Of a stretch of DNA of 5,007 nt, positions 1-5,007 are shown piece after piece. Source of the DNA: an uncultured Rickettsiales bacterium (GTDB lineage Bacteria > Pseudomonadota > Alphaproteobacteria > Rickettsiales > UBA1997); NCBI GenBank assembly GCA_951800555.1, contig CATOJU010000086.1, positions 1 through 5,007 of the forward strand. Direction: 5' to 3'. The stretch's first letter is position 1. Every line of letters starts with the position of its first letter. The translations under genes and the position numbers were made by a program. The notes beneath the pieces are model-generated. The model was not told where the DNA came from. It did no database searches and saw only the letters and a program-made list of their open reading frames with translations.

Positions 1-2
1 CC

Positions 3-30
3 AGAATATATGTTATAGTATGTATATTCT
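3..30. repeat. Short inverted repeat, 8-bp arms
   Basis: AGAATATA at 3-10 is the exact reverse complement of TATATTCT at 23-30, with a 12-nt spacer. It lies at the window edge in non-coding AT-rich DNA. Arms this short are common by chance at this base composition, so a function is not claimed. It sits just left of the stronger inverted repeat at 39-95. Confidence 0.25.
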
Positions 31-38
31 TTCATTAA

Positions 39-95
39 TTACCTCATTTTTAATTATTAATACTTTTTGTTAAATTAATTATAAAAATGAGGTAA
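39..95. repeat. 14-bp perfect inverted repeat
   Basis: TTACCTCATTTTTA at 39-52 is the exact reverse complement of 82-95, with a 29-nt AT-only-like spacer whose inner part can pair further if bulges are allowed. Each arm has a CCTC/GAGG core that stands out in this AT-rich stretch. On the plus strand the right arm runs into AAAATTTTTT (94-102), so it could act as a rightward terminator for a gene left of the window. The leftward strand has no T-tract after the hairpin. It could also be the ends of a very small mobile element or a regulatory palindrome. Nothing in the window decides between these. Confidence 0.5.
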
Positions 96-289
96 AATTT
101 TTTCAAAGTTTTTCCCAAATGTGTTTGAACCTAGACATTTTATAAAAAAATATTTTAATTTTGTTTAAATTATTTAAATATCATTAACACATATATAATT
201 TTTTTGTATATAGTTTTTTATTTTTTTTGAAAAATAATATATCTTAAAATCTTTTAATCCATTTTTTACTTTTTATATAGGTACCTCAT
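96..289. other. AT-rich intergenic stretch, no gene seen
   Basis: No reading frame with a plausible start and ribosome binding site is visible on either strand, and I recognise no RNA gene. The stretch is dominated by A and T runs. A palindromic GGTACC occurs at 280-285, followed by CTCAT, a short echo of the arm of the 39-95 inverted repeat. This is the 3' flank of the leftward phosphotransferase gene. Confidence 0.6.
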
Positions 290-307
290 AAAAATGAATG
301 GTCATTT
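290..307 (-). terminator. Weak candidate terminator after the phosphotransferase gene
   Basis: Read leftward, AAATGA (307-302) can pair with TCATTT (297-292) around a 4-nt CCAT loop, and the 3' arm continues into a T run ending near 290. It lies about 43 nt past the stop of the phosphotransferase gene, in the right orientation. The stem has a single G-C pair, so it would be a poor terminator. It is listed only because it is the only hairpin-plus-T candidate there. Confidence 0.2.
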
Positions 308-349
308 ATATTAAAAGGTAAAAATATTAATAAAAAATTATTTATAATT

Positions 350-1189
350 TTAATTTTTTGGTAATTCTATTTCTGGAAAATATTTTTTCATATATATAAT
401 ATATTGTTCTTCCACGTATTTCCACATTTTATTCCTTCTTTCTATTTTATTTTTGTCTATAACAATATTATTTATTTTTTCGTAATTCTTAATAAGTATA
501 TCCATAAATTCGTCATCTACTCTACAAGATATTCTTGACAGATCAGAATAAATATCGGATAAACCAAAAAATGCAAAATCAAGAAAAGCAACTATTTCGT
601 TATTTTCATCCAAAAGAATATTACCTATATTTAAATCGCCATGTACTAATACCAATGGACTTTCATTTTCTTCGATTTCCATTTCTTGCTGCATAGAATA
701 ATCATAATAATTATCATCAACTTTTGCTAGGTCATTCAAAAAACGCGAAAGTCTAATATTTAATTTTTCTGGAATTTTTTTTAAATTAAATTTTATTGAA
801 TGAATTTTTGATAAAAATTCGGCAATTTCTTTTATAATTTTACATTTTTCATCAAATGTTAATAAATTTATTTTATTTGTTAAGCTTTCTCCTTCAATTT
901 TTTTGTGTATACTAAATGGTCTTTTTTTATCATCATATTTAATATTTAGATCTATAGTCTTAAAATCAGCAATTTTACTTTTTAGAAATTTATTTGCTAG
1001 AACATCTTTTTCTATTTGTTTTGAAAAAAAGTTATTTCTTGGAAATCTAAATATAAAACAATTATTATCTATATCAGTTGCTTCTAAAACAATATTAGTC
1101 CAACCAGTTGAATATTTTTTTATATTTTTCGAATTTGGTAATATAGTATCTATAATATATTTTAAATTTTCCTTTTCTGTAAAGAACAA
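350..1189 (-). CDS. Aminoglycoside phosphotransferase (APH)/choline-kinase-fold family protein
   Basis: This 279-residue protein has the APH kinase fold. Counting from the chosen start, the glycine-rich segment STGWTN is near residues 27-32. A beta strand FIFRFPRN is near 45-52. The catalytic loop HGDLNIGN is at 183-190 (Asp185 as base, Asn190 for metal). The metal-binding LDFAFFG is at 203-209 (Asp204), followed by DIYSDL where the family usually has GDPxxDL. Its substrate cannot be told: family members phosphorylate aminoglycosides, choline, sugars or other small molecules in the cytoplasm, and resistance should not be assumed. The open frame runs 31 codons further up to another TTG (1282), but that extension is low-complexity Ile/Phe/Lys/Asn and lacks a ribosome binding site. 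TTG at 1189-1187 follows AAAGAGG (1202-1196) at a 6-nt gap. A good promoter lies inside the would-be extension. No ATG occurs before the catalytic region. The gene lies 153 nt downstream of aspS in the same direction and may be partly co-transcribed. Confidence 0.85.
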   Translation of the reverse strand: MFFTEKENLKYIIDTILPNSKNIKKYSTGWTNIVLEATDIDNNCFIFRFPRNNFFSKQIEKDVLANKFLKSKIADFKTIDLNIKYDDKKRPFSIHKKIEGESLTNKINLLTFDEKCKIIKEIAEFLSKIHSIKFNLKKIPEKLNIRLSRFLNDLAKVDDNYYDYSMQQEMEIEENESPLVLVHGDLNIGNILLDENNEIVAFLDFAFFGLSDIYSDLSRISCRVDDEFMDILIKNYEKINNIVIDKNKIERRNKMWKYVEEQYIIYMKKYFPEIELPKN

Positions 1190-1229
1190 ATTAATCCTCT
1201 TTAAATTTTTAATAAAAATTTTATAAAAT

Positions 1230-1258
1230 ATTATAATTATAATGTTATTAATTTTCAA
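1230..1258 (-). promoter_or_regulatory. Likely sigma-A promoter of the phosphotransferase gene
   Basis: Read leftward, TTGAAA (1258-1253) and TATAAT (1235-1230) are separated by exactly 17 nt. Transcription would start near 1223 and give a leader of about 34 nt ending in the AAAGAGG ribosome binding site of the TTG start at 1189. AT-rich DNA yields chance TATAAT boxes, but the -35 box, the spacing and the ribosome binding site agree. It supports a transcript for this gene independent of aspS and argues against the longer N-terminus. Confidence 0.5.
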
Positions 1259-1342
1259 TATTAATATAAAAAAATTTTTCAAAAAAGACTTTTATATTTT
1301 TAATTATGTAAAATTTTTATGCAGAAGATCAAAATATATTTT

Positions 1343-3142
1343 CTAATTTTCCTTTTCCAAATTATCTTTAGCAACTTTATTTAATTCAATATTTAATTCT
1401 TTTAATTGAATTTCTTCCACTGGTGACGGACTACCAATCATTAAATCAACGCCCTTCCCATTAGGAACAAAAGCTATAACTTCTCTTAAATTTGGTTCAT
1501 CCAACAATAACATAATCATTCTATCAATACCAAAACCACTCCCACCATGAGGAGGAGCCCCATATTTAAATGCGTTAATCATTCCACCAAACTTTTTATC
1601 TACAACTTCATTTGGGTAACCAACTAATTCAAAAGATTTATACATAATTTCTGGTTTATGATTTCTTATTGCACCACTGCACATTTCATAACCATTACAA
1701 ACACAATCAAATTGATTACAAGTAATACTTAGCAAATCTTCGGTTTCAAAAGCTTTCATACCACCTTTTGGTAAAGAAAACGGATTATGACAAAAATCAA
1801 GATTGCCGGTTTCTTCATTAATTTCATAAAGTGGAAAATCAACTATCCAACAAAATCTATATTCATCTTTATTAATTAATTCTAATTCCTGACCAAGTTT
1901 AGTTCTAACTTTTCCGGAAAGTTTTTCTGCTTCTTTTTTAATATTACAACAGAAAAATACTGCATCTCCATTTTTCAAACCTACAACTTCTTTTAATTTA
2001 TTTAATTTTTCTTCATCTAAAAATTTAACTAACGGACCCTTTGCGTTTCCTTCTTTATCAAAAACTATATAGCCAAGCCCGCTGGCACCTTCTTCTATGG
2101 CAAAAGCTACCATTTTGTCAAAAAAACTCCTAGGTTTATCTACTACATCAGGAGCCGGGATAGCTCTAACTATAGCGCCACTTTCTATAGCTTTTACAAA
2201 TAAACTAAAATTAGAATTTCTAAAAATATCAGTAACATCAGCTATTATTAATGGATTTCTTAAATCTGGTTTATCTGTTCCATATTTTAATAAAGCTTCA
2301 TTAAATGGAATTTTTAAAAAATTACCTGGTTCTGTCACTTTTCTATTTGAAAAATGTGTAAATGTATTATATAAAACAGGCTCCATAACATTAAAAATAT
2401 CTTCCTGTTCCACAAAACTCATTTCCATATCAAGTTGATAAAATTCAAGTACTCTATCTGCTCTACTTCCTTCATCTCTAAAACACGGAGCTATTTGAAA
2501 ATATTTATCAAATCCGCTAACCATTAAAAGTTGTTTAAATTGTTGCGGGGCTTGAGGTAAAGCATAAAATTTTCCTGGATGTAATCTACTAGGGACCAAG
2601 AAATCCCTTGCTCCTTCCGGAGAAGATGCTGTTAAAATTGGGGTTTGAAATTCTTGAAAGTCTTGCTCCCACATTTGTTGCCTTAGAAATTTTATTACAT
2701 CATTTCTTAAATGAATATTTTTATGCATTTTTTTAGTTCTTAAATCAAGATATCTATATTTATTTCTTAAATCTTCTGGATAATTTTGACTTTCAGCAGA
2801 AACTTGGAAAGGTAATTGATCTGCTCTACTTTCAACTGTAATGTTTTCAATAGCAATTTCAATTTCCCCTGTTTTTAATTCAGGATTTATTGTATTTTCT
2901 GCTCTTGCTACTACTTTTCCTTCAACAAAAATAACACTTTCGTCTTTTAAAGTGGAAGCTAATTCCATTAAATTTTTATCTTTTTCAATATCTATAACAC
3001 ATTGTGTTATACCATAATTATCACGTAAATCAATAAATAACAAACTCCCGTGATCTCTTATGGAATGAATCCAACCACCTAATTTTACCGAAGTCCCAAT
3101 AAAACTTTTGTTTAATTCATTGCATTTATGAGTTCTTAACAT
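1343..3142 (-). CDS. aspS: Aspartyl-tRNA synthetase, bacterial type, possibly non-discriminating
   Basis: The cytoplasmic class II synthetase attaches Asp to tRNA with ATP; 599 residues is the usual length for the bacterial form. The N-terminal OB-fold anticodon-binding domain covers about residues 1-105 (GWIHSIRDHGSLLFIDLRD). The catalytic core follows, with SSPEGARDFLVPSR near 173-186 and LPQAPQQFKQLLMVSGFD near 195-212. Motif 2 starts at FRDEGSRADR, 221-230, with Arg222. A GAD insertion domain lies roughly at 285-425, HNPFSLPKGG near 452-461, and motif 3 GFGIDRMIMLL at 536-546 with Arg541. The frame is intact with ATG start and TAG stop. No strong Shine-Dalgarno precedes the ATG. Asp30-His31-Gly32 carries the histidine associated with non-discriminating AspRS, which also makes Asp-tRNA-Asn for GatCAB to amidate; discriminating enzymes such as that of E. 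coli have Leu there. From memory, the conserved segments resemble alphaproteobacterial (for example Rickettsia) enzymes, and FRDEGSRADR replaces the more usual FRDEDxRADR. Expression is probably controlled by the T-box leader just upstream. Confidence 0.97.
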   Translation of the reverse strand: MLRTHKCNELNKSFIGTSVKLGGWIHSIRDHGSLLFIDLRDNYGITQCVIDIEKDKNLMELASTLKDESVIFVEGKVVARAENTINPELKTGEIEIAIENITVESRADQLPFQVSAESQNYPEDLRNKYRYLDLRTKKMHKNIHLRNDVIKFLRQQMWEQDFQEFQTPILTASSPEGARDFLVPSRLHPGKFYALPQAPQQFKQLLMVSGFDKYFQIAPCFRDEGSRADRVLEFYQLDMEMSFVEQEDIFNVMEPVLYNTFTHFSNRKVTEPGNFLKIPFNEALLKYGTDKPDLRNPLIIADVTDIFRNSNFSLFVKAIESGAIVRAIPAPDVVDKPRSFFDKMVAFAIEEGASGLGYIVFDKEGNAKGPLVKFLDEEKLNKLKEVVGLKNGDAVFFCCNIKKEAEKLSGKVRTKLGQELELINKDEYRFCWIVDFPLYEINEETGNLDFCHNPFSLPKGGMKAFETEDLLSITCNQFDCVCNGYEMCSGAIRNHKPEIMYKSFELVGYPNEVVDKKFGGMINAFKYGAPPHGGSGFGIDRMIMLLLDEPNLREVIAFVPNGKGVDLMIGSPSPVEEIQLKELNIELNKVAKDNLEKEN

Positions 3143-3159
3143 TTTCTATTTAATTAATA

Positions 3160-3327
3160 TTAATAAAAAATAATTGCAAGGACGATTATCTCGCGGTGCC
3201 ACCTTGCTTTATAGATAAATCTAACTCATTTTATAAGCTGTAACGGGCTTGCCCGGAAGGTTCTAATGGGATTGTTTTGCAATCTGTTCTTCCTTCTGCT
3301 CCCCATTGTTGATGGATCAAGGCATTT
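3160..3327 (-). ncRNA. T-box riboswitch leader of aspS
   Basis: Read leftward, AAGGTGGCACCGCG (3205-3192) is the conserved T-box sequence that forms the antiterminator. Its acceptor-binding bulge UGGC would pair with a tRNA end of GCCA, meaning discriminator base G, which fits tRNA-Asp and tRNA-Asn. Upstream is a Stem III-like hairpin of AGCTTATA with TATAAAGC (about 3239-3206) enclosing ATGAG. Before it is CGGGCAAGCCCGTTACAGC (about 3255-3237), resembling the region before Stem III in many leaders. An intrinsic terminator overlaps the T-box. Uncharged tRNA binding should stabilise the antiterminator and allow aspS transcription. From the predicted start near 3327 only about 70 nt remain for Stem I, which is short. 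I could not place the specifier loop with confidence: GAU and AAC triplets occur, but GAC does not. Stem I's usual AGUA and distal-loop motifs are not obvious. Confidence 0.9.
3165..3207 (-). terminator. T-box intrinsic terminator
   Basis: Read leftward, GCAAGG (3207-3202) pairs with CCTTGC (3181-3176), with an inner GCGA/TCGT stem around GATAA. It is followed by AATTA and six T residues (3170-3165). The 5' arm shares bases with the T-box element, so terminator and antiterminator are mutually exclusive, as expected for a transcriptional T-box. The aspS start codon lies about 22 nt beyond the T run. Confidence 0.8.
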
Positions 3328-3333
3328 GGTTTA

Positions 3334-3362
3334 ATTGTAAAAAGGGGGTTTAAAAAAGTCAA
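3334..3362 (-). promoter_or_regulatory. aspS sigma-A promoter
   Basis: Read leftward, TTGACT (3362-3357) and TACAAT (3339-3334) are separated by 17 nt, one mismatch each from TTGACA and TATAAT. The predicted start near 3327 puts the T-box leader at about 185 nt before the aspS ATG. The promoter fixes how much RNA is available for Stem I. The probable left end of an insertion sequence lies about 26 bp upstream of the -35 box. Confidence 0.65.
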
Positions 3363-3475
3363 GAATTTTTGATGAAAGAATGCATTTCGGCACTGCCCAG
3401 CTCTTCTTTATTTTTTAATTTTAATCATTATAATAATACACTATATTTAACAATAAAATTTAAAGAAATAAAAAT

Positions 3476-4614
3476 ATGATAAACAAATGTCCCTATTGTA
3501 ATAGTGAAAGAATAAATAAAAATGGCCATAAATGTAATAAGCAAAGATATATCTGTAGAAATTGTTCTAAATCCTTCTGTGAACTTGATGCAAGAGTAAA
3601 AAGACCATTAGAACAGAGAAAATTATGCTTAATATTATATAGTTTAGGTTTATCTAAAAATTCCATAAAAGAAACTATAGAAAGACAGTATAATATAAAA
3701 ATATCATATAGTTTAGTAGAAAAATGGATTAAAGCAGGAATTAAAGCTTTAAAGTTTGATATAGATAATAGAATTAATAATAATATTACTAAAGAAAATA
3801 ATAATATTATAAATATATTAGAAATGGATGAAAACAAGTGTATCAGGGATGTAAGTTTACTTAACATCACTGATACCGAACTTTGCCGAAGGAATTATAT
3901 ACACAATATTTTGATCTAAAAAAAAGAAAAAAATACCTGTAAAAATATGGACTGCAGTAGATAGAGATAGTGGTAATATTATAGCTTATGACATAAGCAT
4001 TAATGAAAATAAGAATGAAGATATAATATGTCGAAGATTATTGAATAAAGTATTGTTCAATAATAATATTGATTCCTTTTATTTTATAATAAAAAACCTA
4101 TTATTAAAATAAATATAATAGCCTCTGATGGAAACTATCAATATCATAAAATAATAAAGTGCAAAGAAAGAAAAATAGTTAAAATATATAATGATAAAAA
4201 AACTAAAAGATTATTAAGAGATAAAGTAGGTAATATAATAAAAAATATAAAAAAAGAATACTATAACATAGCTAAAGATGAAGAAATACATTTGGATTGT
4301 AATAAACATATTATAGATAAAGCAGAAACCTGTTTAGTGGAATTCCTTAATAGTTCATTAAGAAATAAATATCTATGTTCAATAGAAAAACAAAAGCTTC
4401 AGCTAGAAGTTTTAATTCTTTAAATAATACTGTGTTCCTATGGGTTAATAGTAATACTTTTTCAAGTAATATAGAAAAGTATGCTAATTTTGGAAGAATA
4501 ATGGAAACAAGGACAATAGAAGAGAGGGAGAAAATAAAAAAGAATAATAAGATAATAAATAAAGAAAAAGTAAATAACAATAATAAAGATAAGAGAAAAA
4601 TTAGTGTTGCTTAA
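3476..4614 (+). pseudogene. IS1-like transposase, broken by a palindromic insertion and frameshifts
   Basis: The first frame gives MINKCPYCNSERINKNG, a zinc ribbon with Cys5, Cys8, Cys27 and Cys30. A helix-turn-helix follows (about residues 57-87, ending in VEKWIK), then ILEMDE with the first catalytic Asp (118). It then reads into foreign sequence and stops at 3919. Removing 3833-3894 joins it to ELYTQYFDLKKRKK (3892-3933). After a -1 change in an A run comes IPVKIWTAVDRDSGNIIAYD (from 3933). After another at 4091-4097 comes PIIKINIIASDGNYQYH, whose Asp at 4127 is the second catalytic residue. DKAETCLVEFLNSSLRNKY follows, with the Glu at 4325. A last -1 change near 4370-4380 leads to FNRKTKASARSFNSLNNTVF and a charged Asn/Lys tail ending at 4614. 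The order zinc ribbon, HTH, D, D, ETCLVE, RKTK is that of IS1-like transposases. About 360 residues are reconstructed, longer than classical IS1. The protein cannot be made intact as it stands. Confidence 0.85.
3833..3894. repeat. 62-bp palindromic insertion inside the transposase
   Basis: The segment interrupts the MDE-LYT motif of the transposase exactly: GATGAA before it and GAATTATATACA after it, with GAA repeated at both junctions. Cutting out 62 bp restores the reading frame into LYTQYFDL. The core is an imperfect palindrome: GTATCAG (3840-3846) pairs with CTGATAC (3870-3876). One mismatch follows, then GATGT pairs with ACATC, and AAGT/ACTT outer arms lie beyond a CGA bulge. G+C is 24 of 62, clearly above the flanking DNA. 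It has no coding potential and is non-autonomous: a small palindromic repeat or MITE-like element. No second copy was seen in the window. Confidence 0.65.
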
Positions 4615-4642
4615 GTGGTGTCAAGAAATAGAGTGAAGTCCC

Positions 4643-4729
4643 TAAAAAAGAGATTGTATAATTTTTGTTTCCTTTTTAAATTCTTAATATAATATATATT
4701 ATGTATAATAATATACATAGTTATATGAA
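4643..4729. other. AT-rich spacer between two IS1-like remnants
   Basis: No gene or RNA is seen. The stretch from about 4685 to 4720 is almost purely A and T, with overlapping TATAAT and ATATAC words. I could not recognise a left terminal inverted repeat for the following transposase remnant, which would be expected here if that element were complete. Confidence 0.5.
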
Positions 4730-5007
4730 ATGTGTAATGACAAAAACAATAAAATAAAAAATAAAAATCAAATCCTTTATGTAAATATTGTAACAGTGAT
4801 TATATAAGATCTCATGTTATATCCATTAATGGTAAATAAAGATACAGATGCAGAATAGGTGATAAAACATTTCTCAATGAAGAAGATAACAGAATAAAAC
4901 ATAGCACAGTAGAAAGAAGAATATGTATAACATTATTATATTTAAATTCTATGAGTGTAAGGGGAATACAAAAATTTTTAAGTTCAGAATTTAATAAAAA
5001 AATATAC
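4730..5007 (+). pseudogene. Second IS1-like transposase, N-terminal part, degenerate and cut by the window end
   Basis: From about 4771 the reading is PLCKYCNSDYIRSHV, then a stop at 4837-4839, then RYRCRIGDKTFLNEEDN and onward open to the end of the window. It aligns without gaps to residues 2-77 of the neighbouring transposase (CPYCNSERI...QRYICRNCSKSF...). Three lesions show decay. The conserved Gln codon before RY is TAA, a one-base change from CAA. The fourth zinc cysteine is Gly (TGT to GGT). The ATG at 4730 (MCNDKNNK) reaches the zinc ribbon only through a -1 change near 4766-4773. Identity to the neighbour is low over the aligned part, so it is a different family member and not a recent tandem copy. 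The catalytic domain would lie beyond 5007. Confidence 0.7.

Larger units (their letters stand above)
3389..4642 (+). mobile_element. IS1-family-like insertion sequence, degenerate
   Basis: The boundaries are tentative. The left end GGCACTGCCCAGCTCTTCTT (from 3389) and the inverted right end GGGACTTCACTCTATTTCTT (from 4642) match at about 13 of 22 positions (GG-ACT-C-C, then TTCTT-A). The left end also loosely echoes the IS1 terminus, as I remember it (GG, TGC, CCA, CT). They bracket the transposase pseudogene, giving an element of about 1.25 kb. No matching 8-9 bp target duplication is visible at 3381-3388 against 4643-4650. The element may therefore be old or rearranged, or one end may be misplaced. 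Confidence 0.4.

Noticed and set aside
1..349. CRISPR array, tRNA or other RNA gene in the left non-coding region
   Set aside because: No regularly spaced repeat, tRNA cloverleaf or known RNA motif was seen, only isolated inverted repeats in AT-rich DNA.
903..1226. Open frame of 107 codons on the plus strand
   Set aside because: It lies antisense to the phosphotransferase gene, with Ile/Leu/Phe-rich composition and no recognisable domain. It is a shadow of the real gene.
2097..2438. Open frame of 113 codons on the plus strand inside aspS
   Set aside because: It is antisense to strongly conserved AspRS sequence and has no family features.
3493..3870. Open frame of 125 codons on the minus strand, hydrophobic
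   Set aside because: It is antisense to the zinc ribbon and HTH of the transposase and runs into the palindromic insert. Its hydrophobicity follows from the reverse of Asn/Lys/Ile-rich coding.
3833..3894. Integron attC-like recombination site
   Set aside because: The palindrome with a bulge suggested attC, but the terminal RYYYAAC and GTTRRRY boxes are missing and no integrase or cassette is nearby.
3833..3919. Novel C-terminus of a short regulatory InsA-like protein
   Set aside because: The last 28 codons of the first transposase frame are mostly insert sequence, and the expected DELYTQYFD motif resumes immediately after it. A product of accident fits better than a designed short protein.
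4347..4580. Open frame of 77 codons on the minus strand, hydrophobic
   Set aside because: It is antisense to the C-terminal RKTK and Asn/Lys tail of the transposase, where reversed low-complexity codons give Leu/Ile/Phe runs.
4375..4614. Separate small gene starting MFNRKTKASARSF
   Set aside because: This is the C-terminal end of the IS1-like transposase after a frame change. The ATG is internal and has no Shine-Dalgarno.

Overview
The window is very AT-rich, roughly a quarter G+C by eye. It holds a leftward tRNA-synthetase locus (about 350-3370) next to a rightward block of decaying insertion sequences (about 3389-5007). Tryptophan is read from TGG in aspS and the standard bacterial code fits. 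A transcriptional T-box riboswitch and strong sigma-A type promoters point to a low-GC Gram-positive (Bacillota or Mollicutes-related) bacterium. This is an inference: parts of the aspartyl-tRNA synthetase look, from memory, more like alphaproteobacterial enzymes than like typical Bacillus or Clostridium ones.

Layout: 1-349 is non-coding and AT-rich, with inverted repeats but no gene. 350-1189 (minus) is a 279-residue aminoglycoside phosphotransferase/choline-kinase-fold protein. It is best started at a TTG codon with a good Shine-Dalgarno, and it has its own likely promoter just upstream. 1343-3142 (minus) is an intact aspS of 599 residues. Its leader (about 3160-3327) is a T-box with the conserved AAGGTGGCACCGCG element, an overlapping intrinsic terminator and a near-consensus promoter (TTGACT-N17-TACAAT). 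Uncharged tRNA is therefore expected to switch on aspS. The tRNA-acceptor bulge reads UGGC, which fits a tRNA with discriminator base G, as in tRNA-Asp and tRNA-Asn. His31 in the anticodon-binding domain is the residue linked to non-discriminating AspRS enzymes, which charge both tRNA-Asp and tRNA-Asn.

The right third is mobile DNA. An IS1-like transposase can be read from 3476 to 4614 only by passing several lesions: a 62-bp palindromic insertion exactly at the first catalytic Asp motif, then three -1 frame changes. One of those falls on an in-phase A AAA AAC heptamer, the type of slippery site IS1 uses for programmed frameshifting. A second, diverged IS1-like transposase start (4730-5007) has a premature stop and a lost zinc-finger cysteine, and runs off the window. 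The left end of the first element probably lies only about 26 bp upstream of the aspS -35 box.

The most notable items are the small palindromic insertion inside the transposase, the compact T-box, and the combination of a T-box with an AspRS that looks non-discriminating. I did not find evidence for an unknown defence or biosynthetic system here.
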